A DNA stretch of 15,147 nt from an uncultured Erysipelotrichaceae bacterium (GTDB lineage: Bacteria; Bacillota_I; Bacilli_A; Erysipelotrichales; Erysipelotrichaceae): positions 1 through 15,147 of the forward strand of contig CAKUWO010000027.1 of NCBI GenBank assembly GCA_934699415.1, read 5' to 3'. Under the pieces are notes generated by a model. That model saw only the letters and a list, made by a program, of their open reading frames with translations, had not been told where the DNA came from and did no database searches. The number at the start of each line of letters is the position of its first letter. Within the stretch, counting starts at the first letter, position 1. Shown one piece after another: positions 1 through 6,190 of this stretch. Made by a program: the position numbers and the translations under genes.

Positions 1-241
1 GGTCCATACCAGGAAGATATAAAACATCTTCACCTTTTAAACGATGATAACGGCATAAAAGATCTTGAATAGAGTTATCAAAAGCATGCCCAATATGTAA
101 CTTACCAGTAACATTTGGTGGTGGAATTACAACACAATATGGTTTTTTTGAGATATCACCAGCGGTAAAATAACCTTTTTCAATCCATTTAGTGTATTTG
201 CCCTGTTCAACTTCATTGTGGTTATATTTGTTTTTTAACAT
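1..241 (-). CDS. valS: Valine--tRNA ligase, N-terminal fragment (continues beyond base 1)
   Basis: This is the first 80 codons of a class I aminoacyl-tRNA synthetase that charges tRNA-Val with valine in the cytoplasm. The translation contains PPPNVTGKLHIGHA, the ValRS form of the HIGH signature that binds ATP, followed by the conserved LPGMD segment; the rest lies outside the window. The ATG at 239-241 is chosen because a strong GGGAGG ribosome binding site lies at 249-254 and because about 40 residues before PPPNVTG is normal for bacterial ValRS. The gene follows a complete T-box leader with its own promoter, so expression should respond to uncharged tRNA-Val. The engB gene upstream is on the same strand, but the two are separated by the leader and its terminator. 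The family call is essentially certain; only the C-terminus is unseen. Confidence 0.97.
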   Translation of the reverse strand, partial: MLKNKYNHNEVEQGKYTKWIEKGYFTAGDISKKPYCVVIPPPNVTGKLHIGHAFDNSIQDLLCRYHRLKGEDVLYLPGMD

Positions 242-478
242 AAATCATCCTCCCTATAAATAAAAAACGTCCTATCAAAGGACGTTATATTAACGTGGTA
301 CCACCTAATTTCGCAATTAAATATTGCCTCTATTCCTTAACGCGGAAGACGTCTTTACTTACTCTTATTTCAGTAAAGAAGCAAAAAGATGACTTCGATT
401 ATTAACATACGTCTCTTTCGCATCTAACAAGAGATTTCTTGGTGTCACTGCTAATAACTTTTTTCTTTTTATCGCTTT
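242..478 (-). promoter_or_regulatory. T-box riboswitch leader of valS (valine-responsive)
   Basis: The leader RNA, read on the minus strand, carries the T-box sequence AGGTGGTACCACG at 306-294. Its antiterminator is visible: AGG (306-304) pairs with CCT (281-279), ACGTT pairs with AACGT, and TGGTACC forms the 7-nt bulge. The bulge base after TGG is T, which fits pairing with an A discriminator, as tRNA-Val normally has. A stem-loop GCAAT/ATTGC (327-313) sits just upstream, in the position of stem III. An AGTGA motif follows the 5' arm of the likely stem I base, where GTTATTAG pairs with TTAATAAT (about 408-401). Candidate valine specifier codons are GTA at 410-408 and GTT at 406-404. Stem I seems compact, about 60 nt. 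T-boxes control aminoacyl-tRNA synthetases by sensing uncharged tRNA; the exact specifier here is inferred. Confidence 0.93.
262..286 (-). terminator. Intrinsic terminator of the valS T-box leader
   Basis: AACGTCCT (286-279) and AGGACGTT (273-266) form a perfect 8-bp stem with a 5-nt loop, and the run of T continues to 262. The 5' arm is the same sequence that closes the T-box antiterminator, so the two structures exclude each other, as expected for a transcription-attenuating T-box. Confidence 0.95.
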
Positions 479-484
479 GTTTAC

Positions 485-512
485 ATTATAAAGAATGTAA
501 TAAAAAATACAA
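485..512 (-). promoter_or_regulatory. Sigma-A-type promoter for the T-box/valS transcript
   Basis: On the minus strand there is a -35 TTGTAT at 512-507, a 16-nt spacer and a perfect -10 TATAAT at 490-485. This predicts a start near 478, just before the leader. The -10 lies inside a perfect 7-bp inverted repeat, TTACATT/AATGTAA (481-500). Confidence 0.75.
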
Positions 513-523
513 GAGCTTTTAAT

Positions 524-1084
524 TTAAGCAAGATTTAATTCATTTTCAAGATGTTTTCTTAAAGCATTATAGTCGGTACGTTCTTTATCTGATAAAAGAA
601 TCGCATTAAGTGGCAATCCTAAAGCTTTAGAAGCCATTGTTTTGGCTTTATTAATATCATTACGCTTTAATTTATCAGCTTTAGTCATAATAGTAATTAC
701 TTTGTATGAATAATGTCTTAAAAAATCCATCATTGCGATATCATCTTCTGTTACTCTTCTAGCATCTACAAGCAAGACTACCATCTTACATTCTACACGG
801 TGTGTAAAATAATCTTCCATCATTAAACGATATTCTTCTTGTTCATCAAAGTCACGTTTAGCGAAACCATAGCCAGGAGCATCGGTAAAGGTATAATCGT
901 CAACTTCAAAAAAGTTCAACATTCTAGTCTTACCTGGTGTTTTTCCTACATAAGCAATCTTTTGATTATATAAGGCATTAATAATTGAAGATTTACCAAC
1001 ATTACTACGACCAACTAAAAGAAATTCTTTGTTGCTTGGTGGATATTCTAAATAATCTTTACAACTTTTAATGAATTCAACCAT
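524..1084 (-). CDS. engB: Ribosome biogenesis GTP-binding protein EngB/YsxC
   Basis: A TrmE-Era-EngA-like GTPase that helps late assembly of the large ribosomal subunit in the cytoplasm. At 186 aa it is close to the usual family length of about 195. The G1 P-loop GRSNVGKS spans residues 25-32, the G2 threonine is in the TPGKTR segment, G3 is DAPGYG and G4 is TKADK; the short N-terminal extension before the P-loop is typical. The ATG at 1082-1084 lies inside the 3' end of lon (8-nt overlap, ATGGTTGA) and no Shine-Dalgarno sequence is visible before it, so translation is probably coupled to lon. The tig-lon-engB order resembles the Bacillus tig-clpX-lonB-lonA-ysxC cluster, which supports the call. 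No convincing terminator is seen after the stop codon. Confidence 0.97.
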   Translation of the reverse strand: MVEFIKSCKDYLEYPPSNKEFLLVGRSNVGKSSIINALYNQKIAYVGKTPGKTRMLNFFEVDDYTFTDAPGYGFAKRDFDEQEEYRLMMEDYFTHRVECKMVVLLVDARRVTEDDIAMMDFLRHYSYKVITIMTKADKLKRNDINKAKTMASKALGLPLNAILLSDKERTDYNALRKHLENELNLA

Positions 1085-3392
1085 TTTTTGGCAATAAAGC
1101 AGTTTCTAAAATCTGCTCAACCCTTTCTACTGGAATGAAAGTTATCTCTTTTTTGACAACTTCTGGAAGTTCAATTAAATCTTTTTCGTTTTGTTTTGGA
1201 ATATAAATAGTTTTAATACCTGAACGATTAGCAGCTAAAGATTTTTCTTTTAAACCGCCAATTGGTAATACATTACCTCTTAAAGTGACTTCACCTGTCA
1301 TTGCGATATCACATCTTGCTTTGCGTTTTGATAAAGCTGAAACTAATGCAGTAGTTAAAGTTACACCGGCTGATGGGCCATCTTTTGGAACTGCTCCTTC
1401 AGGTACATGAATATGAATATCATTTTCTTCAAAGATTTTTTCATCAATTTCAAATAGTTTCGCATTAGCTCTAATATAATCTAGAGCAATTTGAGCTGAT
1501 TCTTTCATGATTTCTCCAAGTTGTCCTGTTATTACAAGACGTCCTTTACCTTTGAAATAATTAACTTCAATTTCTAAAATATCGCCACCAAATGAAGTAT
1601 AAGCTAATCCCGTTACAACTCCCACTTGGTCTCTCTTTTCTTTAATACCATATTCAAACTTTTCATTGCCTAACCATTCATTAATCTTTTTAGAAGTAAT
1701 TTTAACCGATTGTTTCTTACCCTTAAGCAAAGCTAAAACCGTCTTTCGGCATAAAGATGCGATAACTCTTTCAAGCTGTCTTACACCCGCTTCTCTTGTA
1801 TAGTGGCGAATAAGATATAAAAGAGTTTCATCATCAATCTTAAATTGCGATTTCTTTAAACCATTGATTTCAAGTTGTTTTGTAATTAAATGTTTTTTAG
1901 CAATTGTTAATTTCTCAAGTTCAGTATAAGAACTTAATTCAATAATTTCTAAACGGTCTTTAAGTTCAGCGGGAATATTTTCTATATAGTTAGCAGTTGC
2001 AATAAATAAAACATCACTTAAATTATATGGTTCTTCAAGATAATGGTCTGAGAAAGACATATTCTGTTCAGGATCTAATACTTCAAGCATTGCAGAGCTT
2101 GGGTCGCCTTTAAAATCAGAAGCCATCTTATCAATTTCATCAAGTAAGAAAACCGGATTCAAAGTACCTGCTCTTCGCATTCCTTGAATTATCCTTCCAG
2201 GCATTGCACCTAAATAGGTTCTACGATGTCCTCTGATTTCAGCTTCGTCTCTAACACCACCTAAAGATACTTTAACAAAGCTTCTATTAAGTGCTCTAGC
2301 TACTGATTTTGCTAGTGATGTCTTACCAACACCTGGTGGACCAACAAGACAAATAATAGGGCTCTTTAAAGAATTGGTCATTTGTTTGACAGCTAAATAT
2401 TCTAAAATTCTTTCTTTTACTTTAACAAGCCCATAATGGTCTTCATCTAAAACAGTAGTAGCATTATTAAGATCATTATTATCTTCTGATTTTTGATACC
2501 AAGGAGTCATTAAAAGCCAATCAAGATAACTACGAATTACACCTGTTTCTCCAGTAGATGGAGGTAGCATTTCATAGCGTTTGATTTCTTCTTTAGCTTT
2601 CTGCTTAACATAATCAGGATAAGGATTCTTTTCAATTAATTTCTTAAGATCTTCAATATCACTGGAAGATCCAATATCACCTAATTCTTCTTTGATTATT
2701 TTAAGTTTTTCTCTTAAGAAATAATCTCTTTGTGATTCTTCGATATTAGATTTAACTTTATCATTGAGTTCATCATCAATTTCTTTAGATAGTTGATTAG
2801 CTTTAATATCACTTAAAACCATCTTTAAACGTTTTTCAATATTGCATTCTTCAAGATAAGCCTGTTTACGTTTAGCATCAAGAATAACATAAGAAGCAAA
2901 GTAGTCAGTTAAGGTATTAGCTGGCACTTCCCCACGCAACTTATTAGTAATTAATGAAGTATCATCTAATCCTGTCATGTAGTCAGCATTAGATTCGATC
3001 GCATTTAAAGTCTCATCAAAAAGACTAGTAAGACGTTTTTCATCTTCAAAATAATCTTCTTTAATTTGAACATCAGCCATAAAGATGTCATCTTTTAAAT
3101 AAATATTTTTAGCAACAGCCCTTTCAATACCTTTAAAAACCACACGATAATGGCCATCTTTACGACGATAGCTTTTAATATCGCAAATAGTACCAAAGGT
3201 ATAGAAATCTTCAATATTAGGGTTTTCTAAATCATTATCTTTTTGAGTTGTTACAAAGATATTAGAATTATCTTTTAAAGCTTTATCAACTGCATCAAGA
3301 GAAATTTTTCTTCCAACTTCAATGATTACTTCACTATCTGGAAATACCACTGCTCCTCGAGAACATAATAGGGGTAAGTTTTTATCTTTCAT
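1077..3392 (-). CDS. lon: ATP-dependent endopeptidase La (Lon)
   Basis: Cytoplasmic AAA+ serine protease that degrades misfolded and regulatory proteins. The protein is 771 aa, the normal LonA length, and is intact: an N-terminal substrate-binding LON domain (about 1-200), a charged helical linker, the AAA+ module with Walker A GPPGVGKT (about 351-358) and Walker B FLLDEID (about 415-421), and a C-terminal protease domain with the catalytic serine in PKDGPSAG (S674) and the catalytic lysine in GGLKEK (K717). The 43-residue Ser-Lys spacing matches E. coli Lon (679/722). The start is the ATG at 3390-3392, preceded by GGAGG at 3398-3402; a longer TTG-initiated frame to 3413 would run through this ribosome binding site. 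The stop is TGA inside the start of engB. A hairpin lies in the short gap after tig. Confidence 0.97.
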   Translation of the reverse strand: MKDKNLPLLCSRGAVVFPDSEVIIEVGRKISLDAVDKALKDNSNIFVTTQKDNDLENPNIEDFYTFGTICDIKSYRRKDGHYRVVFKGIERAVAKNIYLKDDIFMADVQIKEDYFEDEKRLTSLFDETLNAIESNADYMTGLDDTSLITNKLRGEVPANTLTDYFASYVILDAKRKQAYLEECNIEKRLKMVLSDIKANQLSKEIDDELNDKVKSNIEESQRDYFLREKLKIIKEELGDIGSSSDIEDLKKLIEKNPYPDYVKQKAKEEIKRYEMLPPSTGETGVIRSYLDWLLMTPWYQKSEDNNDLNNATTVLDEDHYGLVKVKERILEYLAVKQMTNSLKSPIICLVGPPGVGKTSLAKSVARALNRSFVKVSLGGVRDEAEIRGHRRTYLGAMPGRIIQGMRRAGTLNPVFLLDEIDKMASDFKGDPSSAMLEVLDPEQNMSFSDHYLEEPYNLSDVLFIATANYIENIPAELKDRLEIIELSSYTELEKLTIAKKHLITKQLEINGLKKSQFKIDDETLLYLIRHYTREAGVRQLERVIASLCRKTVLALLKGKKQSVKITSKKINEWLGNEKFEYGIKEKRDQVGVVTGLAYTSFGGDILEIEVNYFKGKGRLVITGQLGEIMKESAQIALDYIRANAKLFEIDEKIFEENDIHIHVPEGAVPKDGPSAGVTLTTALVSALSKRKARCDIAMTGEVTLRGNVLPIGGLKEKSLAANRSGIKTIYIPKQNEKDLIELPEVVKKEITFIPVERVEQILETALLPKNG

Positions 3393-3409
3393 CAATACCT
3401 CCAAAGATA

Positions 3410-3434
3410 ACAAAAGACGCTACGCGCCTTTTGT
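3410..3434 (-). terminator. Hairpin between tig and lon, possible weak terminator or attenuator
   Basis: ACAAAAG/CTTTTGT (7 bp) plus one G-T wobble and CGC/GCG close a 3-nt loop, giving an 11-bp stem. On the minus strand it lies just after the tig stop and 18 nt before the lon start codon. Only a mixed TATCTTT follows it in that direction. The cleaner T-run (3436-3440, then 3445-3450) is on the plus strand. It may partly stop tig transcripts before lon, or block antisense transcription. Confidence 0.45.
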
Positions 3435-3448
3435 GTTTTTAATAATTT

Positions 3449-4702
3449 TTAGTCTTGTTTTAAGATATCAAGAGTCTTGCGGTCACGAATATCAGATTTT
3501 AAGAAGCTAGCTGGCATAGAACGTTTAACATCTTCTACTTTCATGCCATATTCTTCAGCAAGCTTATTAAATTCAGCTTCAACTTCTTCATCGCTTACTT
3601 CAACATTTTCACGTTTACCAATTTCTTCAATAATCAAAGAAATACGAACACGTTTAGTTGCTTCATCTTTTAAGTTAGCTTTTAACATATTACGTAATTC
3701 ATTATTTAATGAAAGACCTTGCTGCTGATATGTGAATTGGCGCTCATATTCATTTACCATACCATTAAGTTCATCTTCAATCATAACTTCTGGTACATCA
3801 ATCTTAGCAATTTCATTTAATTTATCAAATAATTCATTACGTGCTTTAGTAGCATTTTCTCTCTGGCGCTGCTGAGTCATGCCATTTTTTAAATATTCAC
3901 GTAATTCACTAACAGTATGAACATCCTTAATGCCTGCTTCTTCTACTAATTCATCAGTAAGTTCAGGAAGAACCTTCTTCTTAATTTCATGAACAGTAAC
4001 TTTGAAAGTAACTTCCTTACCGGCAAGATTTTCAGCATGATAATCTTCAGGGAAAGTAACTTTAATTTCTTTTGTTTCTTCAGACTTCATACCAACAAGT
4101 TGTTCTTCAAATCCTGGAATGAATGAATGTGAACCGATAACAAGGCTATAGTTTTCATCCTTACCACCATCAAAAGCTACTCCATCAAGGAATCCTTCGT
4201 AGTCGATAACAGCTGTATCGCCTTCTTCTACTTCGCCATCTTCTTTTAATTCAAGTTCAGCTTTAGATTCTAAGAAAGCTTTGATTTGTTTTTCAACATC
4301 TTCATCTGTTACTACAGCTTCTTCTTCATGATAGCCTAAGCCTTTATAGTTTTCGATTTCAACATCTGGTTTAACTGGGCAAACAAATGTTAAAACGAGC
4401 TTTTCAGCATTAGCATCATCAAGTTTTAACTGTGGACGATCAATTAATTCGACATTATGTTCTTTTAATGCTTCTTCAAGTACGCTCTGTGCTAAAGCAT
4501 CAGCTGCTTCAAGCCAAATACGTCCTTCTGGTAAAGCTTTATGAATCATATGTAATGGAGCTTGGCCCTTACGGAAACCTTTGATTTCAACATTCTTAGC
4601 TAATTTCTTGAAAGCTTTATCCTGGGCATTCTGCCATTTATCACCTTCTACGGTGCATGTTAATGTGACCTCAGCATTGGCACTTTTTTTATACTCTGAC
4701 AT
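3449..4702 (-). CDS. tig: Trigger factor (ribosome-associated chaperone and prolyl isomerase)
   Basis: Binds the ribosome exit tunnel and shields nascent chains. The 417-aa product has the full architecture: an N-terminal ribosome-binding domain with the signature GFRKGQAP (about 42-49), a central FKBP-type PPIase domain (about 155-240, containing GDTAVIDYEGFLDG and FIPGFEEQLVGM), and a long charged, alpha-helical C-terminal chaperone domain rich in Glu and Lys. Length is slightly below the usual 430. The ATG at 4700-4702 is preceded by a strong AAGGAGGAA at 4707-4715 and an extended -10 promoter. It ends 57 nt before lon, so the chaperone and the protease may be partly co-transcribed, with the hairpin between them tuning read-through. 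I saw no CIRCE or CtsR-like operator upstream. Confidence 0.97.
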   Translation of the reverse strand: MSEYKKSANAEVTLTCTVEGDKWQNAQDKAFKKLAKNVEIKGFRKGQAPLHMIHKALPEGRIWLEAADALAQSVLEEALKEHNVELIDRPQLKLDDANAEKLVLTFVCPVKPDVEIENYKGLGYHEEEAVVTDEDVEKQIKAFLESKAELELKEDGEVEEGDTAVIDYEGFLDGVAFDGGKDENYSLVIGSHSFIPGFEEQLVGMKSEETKEIKVTFPEDYHAENLAGKEVTFKVTVHEIKKKVLPELTDELVEEAGIKDVHTVSELREYLKNGMTQQRQRENATKARNELFDKLNEIAKIDVPEVMIEDELNGMVNEYERQFTYQQQGLSLNNELRNMLKANLKDEATKRVRISLIIEEIGKRENVEVSDEEVEAEFNKLAEEYGMKVEDVKRSMPASFLKSDIRDRKTLDILKQD

Positions 4703-4727
4703 GCTATTCCTCCTTAAAGTCTAAAAA

Positions 4728-4736
4728 ATTATAGCA
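4728..4736 (-). promoter_or_regulatory. Extended -10 promoter of tig
   Basis: On the minus strand TGCTATAAT (4736-4728) is a perfect extended -10. It predicts a start near 4721 and a leader of about 19 nt carrying the AAGGAGGAA ribosome binding site. No good -35 is present at 16-18 nt spacing, which is common for extended -10 promoters. It lies between the stop of the preceding gene (4764) and tig. Confidence 0.7.
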
Positions 4737-4763
4737 AATATATCCTTGATGTACCACTAAAAA

Positions 4764-5387
4764 CTATAAAAATAGCTCATTAAGACGCTTAATAATACGC
4801 TCAGTAACCTCTTTACCTTCATTTTCATCAATATCCAATGGTAAAGCATCAATCGCCTCTTCACTCAATAATTGTAAAGCTAAAGATAAAGATGATGGGT
4901 CTTTCTCGTAATAATGGCATAAAGCGTTGTAACAAAGCGCAAAACCTTCACTATCTTGCGGTAGCAACATGTAACTTGGCGTGAAATTAATTTCTAAACC
5001 ATGTCTTATACATTTAATTTCTTCTTTAATCTCCTGCTCAATTAAAGCATAGATTAAAATTGCTTTTGCTTTTTCGTTGCCTTTGCTTATTAAAAAATCT
5101 TCACAGAGATTTATATGACTTCTTAAATTCATTTCTTTTAGGGCATAACAAGCAGCCATTTGGCATTCTTCATCACCTTTCAACATCTTTTCAATATCAT
5201 TTAATGATATATGATGTTCTTTGTTTTCTTTCGGTATTAAAGCATCCAATTCTTCAATCTTATTTAATAGTTCTTTAGGGACATAAGGCATCTTTAATTC
5301 AACATTCATTAATTCACGAAGTTTAGTATAGTTACCCTCTTCATATAGTTCATCCCACTGTTTTAATAGTTCATCATAATAATTCAT
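4764..5387 (-). CDS. Uncharacterised helical protein (possibly DUF3196-like)
   Basis: A 207-aa acidic, leucine-rich protein with no signal peptide or membrane segment, so probably cytoplasmic. The sequence reads as successive amphipathic helices (for example YDELLKQWDELYEEGNYTKL, then helices around a conserved-looking CQMAACYALKEMNLRSH segment), which suggests a TPR/HEAT-like repeat fold. There are no catalytic motifs. It resembles what I recall of the DUF3196 family of Mollicutes and relatives, but I cannot verify this. The start ATG at 5385-5387 has no ribosome binding site. A likely -10 (TGATAGAAT, 5402-5394) ends only 6 nt before it, so the mRNA may be leaderless. The gene stops 28 nt upstream of the tig -10, is divergent from the CofE-like gene, and has no informative operon partner. 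Confidence 0.85.
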   Translation of the reverse strand: MNYYDELLKQWDELYEEGNYTKLRELMNVELKMPYVPKELLNKIEELDALIPKENKEHHISLNDIEKMLKGDEECQMAACYALKEMNLRSHINLCEDFLISKGNEKAKAILIYALIEQEIKEEIKCIRHGLEINFTPSYMLLPQDSEGFALCYNALCHYYEKDPSSLSLALQLLSEEAIDALPLDIDENEGKEVTERIIKRLNELFL

Positions 5388-5393
5388 ATCGCT

Positions 5394-5402
5394 ATTCTAT
5401 CA
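5394..5402 (-). promoter_or_regulatory. Putative extended -10 for the 5387-4764 gene
   Basis: TGATAGAAT on the minus strand fits TGN-TANAAT. The ATG lies 6 nt downstream, so a transcript would start at or next to the start codon. The -35 region is poor, so this is an inference. Confidence 0.4.
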
Positions 5403-5429
5403 TTTTTTCATGCGATTATTTTCTATATG

Positions 5430-5438
5430 TGCTATCAT
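5430..5438 (+). promoter_or_regulatory. Putative extended -10 for the CofE-like gene
   Basis: TGCTATCAT is an extended -10 with one mismatch in the hexamer. A start near 5445 would give a leader of only about 10 nt, carrying GGTGA (5445-5449), which matches the 3' half of AGGAGGTGA, just before the ATG at 5455. It faces away from the promoter of the neighbouring minus-strand gene. Confidence 0.4.
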
Positions 5439-5454
5439 TCTATCGGTGAATATT

Positions 5455-6129
5455 ATGACAAAAGAAAAAGACATTAATGTAAATGGTAACTGCTACGAGC
5501 GTTTGCCAATCAAAACAAAAGTATTTATGAATGGAGATGATTTAGTATCATTGATCGATTCATATACCGCTAATTTATTACAAGATGGCGATATGGTTTT
5601 CATTTCTGAAAAATGTGTCGCATGTACCCAAGGAAGAGCTATTCCGATGGATGAAATTAAACCATCTGCTCTTGCGAAATTCTTATCCAAATTTGTAACC
5701 AAAACACCTCATGGTATTGGTTTAGGTATTCCTGAAACAATGCATTATGCAATTAAAGAATGTGGAACACTTAGAATCTTATTAGCTGCTTTCTGTAGTG
5801 CTATTGGTAAACTCTTCGGTAAAAAAGGTTGGTTCTATATCGTAGCTGGTGATAAAGCTGCATCAATTGATGGCCCTACACCAAACACTATCCCACCATA
5901 TAACCACTATGTTGTACTTGGACCGGCTAGACCAAATGAAGTAGCTAAAGAAATAAGTGAACGTATTAAACATCCAGTATTCATTGTCGATATCAATGAC
6001 CTTGGTGGTAAAGTATTAGGTGCTTCTGATAATTCATTTGATTTAGAAGAAATTGCCCATATTTTAAAAGATAATCCTTTAGGACAAGATCACGAATCAA
6101 CACCATTAGGCATTATTCGAAAAATTTAA
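5455..6129 (+). CDS. Coenzyme F420-0:L-glutamate ligase-like domain protein
   Basis: A 224-aa protein that matches the CofE-type ligase fold: DGDMVFISEKCVACTQGR (residues 44-61) corresponds to the CofE region with a conserved DGD, Lys and Gly-Arg, and DINDLGGKVLGAS (179-191) matches the late conserved Asp/Gly loop. True CofE adds glutamates to F420-0 with GTP. The bacteria this window resembles are not known to make F420, so the substrate here is unknown and may be another gamma-carboxylate or peptide ligation. There is no signal peptide. The ATG at 5455 is preferred over an in-frame ATG at 5410, which has no ribosome binding site and lies upstream of the likely -10. It sits in a two-gene plus-strand island with the UPF0371 gene, but a hairpin separates them. 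Confidence 0.85.
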   Translation: MTKEKDINVNGNCYERLPIKTKVFMNGDDLVSLIDSYTANLLQDGDMVFISEKCVACTQGRAIPMDEIKPSALAKFLSKFVTKTPHGIGLGIPETMHYAIKECGTLRILLAAFCSAIGKLFGKKGWFYIVAGDKAASIDGPTPNTIPPYNHYVVLGPARPNEVAKEISERIKHPVFIVDINDLGGKVLGASDNSFDLEEIAHILKDNPLGQDHESTPLGIIRKI

Positions 6130-6146
6130 TAAAAAGAAAAATATTT

Positions 6147-6190
6147 AGCCTCTCTTCTGCGTTATAATTATTAAGTTGAGAGGTTTTTTT
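6147..6190 (+). terminator. Terminator-like hairpin overlapping the next gene's promoter and RBS
   Basis: AGCCTCTC (6147-6154) can pair with GAGAGGTT (6178-6185; 6 Watson-Crick pairs, then G-T and A-T), with a 23-nt loop and seven T at 6184-6190. It follows the CofE-like stop codon by 17 nt. The long loop makes it a weak terminator candidate. The loop contains the -10 of the next gene and the 3' arm is that gene's ribosome binding site. Confidence 0.5.
6163..6168 (+). promoter_or_regulatory. -10 element of the UPF0371 gene
   Basis: A perfect TATAAT predicts a start near 6175, giving a leader of about 15 nt with GAGAGG (6178-6183) 7 nt before the ATG at 6191. The -35 at 17-nt spacing (AATATT-like) is poor. 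Confidence 0.55.

Noticed and set aside
1077..1079. Possible use of TGA as tryptophan (Mycoplasma code)
   Set aside because: lon, yqeG, yhbY and yqeM end in TGA exactly at family length, and tryptophans are encoded by TGG.
3393..3413. Longer N-terminus for Lon starting with TTG at 3413
   Set aside because: The extra codons run through the GGAGG ribosome binding site of the ATG at 3392, and the family N-terminus begins there.
3322..3728. Plus-strand open frames at 3322-3510 and 3477-3728 opposite lon and tig
   Set aside because: They lie antisense to well-conserved genes, lack ribosome binding sites and have low-complexity translations, so they are frame shadows.
4703..4763. CIRCE or CtsR heat-shock operators upstream of tig, and likewise before lon
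   Set aside because: No TTAGCACTC-type inverted repeat or GGTCAAA direct repeat was found.
4745..4766. Short stem CTAT/ATAG followed by T at the end of the helical-protein gene as a terminator
   Set aside because: A 4-bp AT-rich stem is too weak to support.
5060..5702. Open frames at 5060-5278 (+) and 5493-5702 (-)
   Set aside because: Both are antisense to better-supported genes and have no family signature or translation signal.
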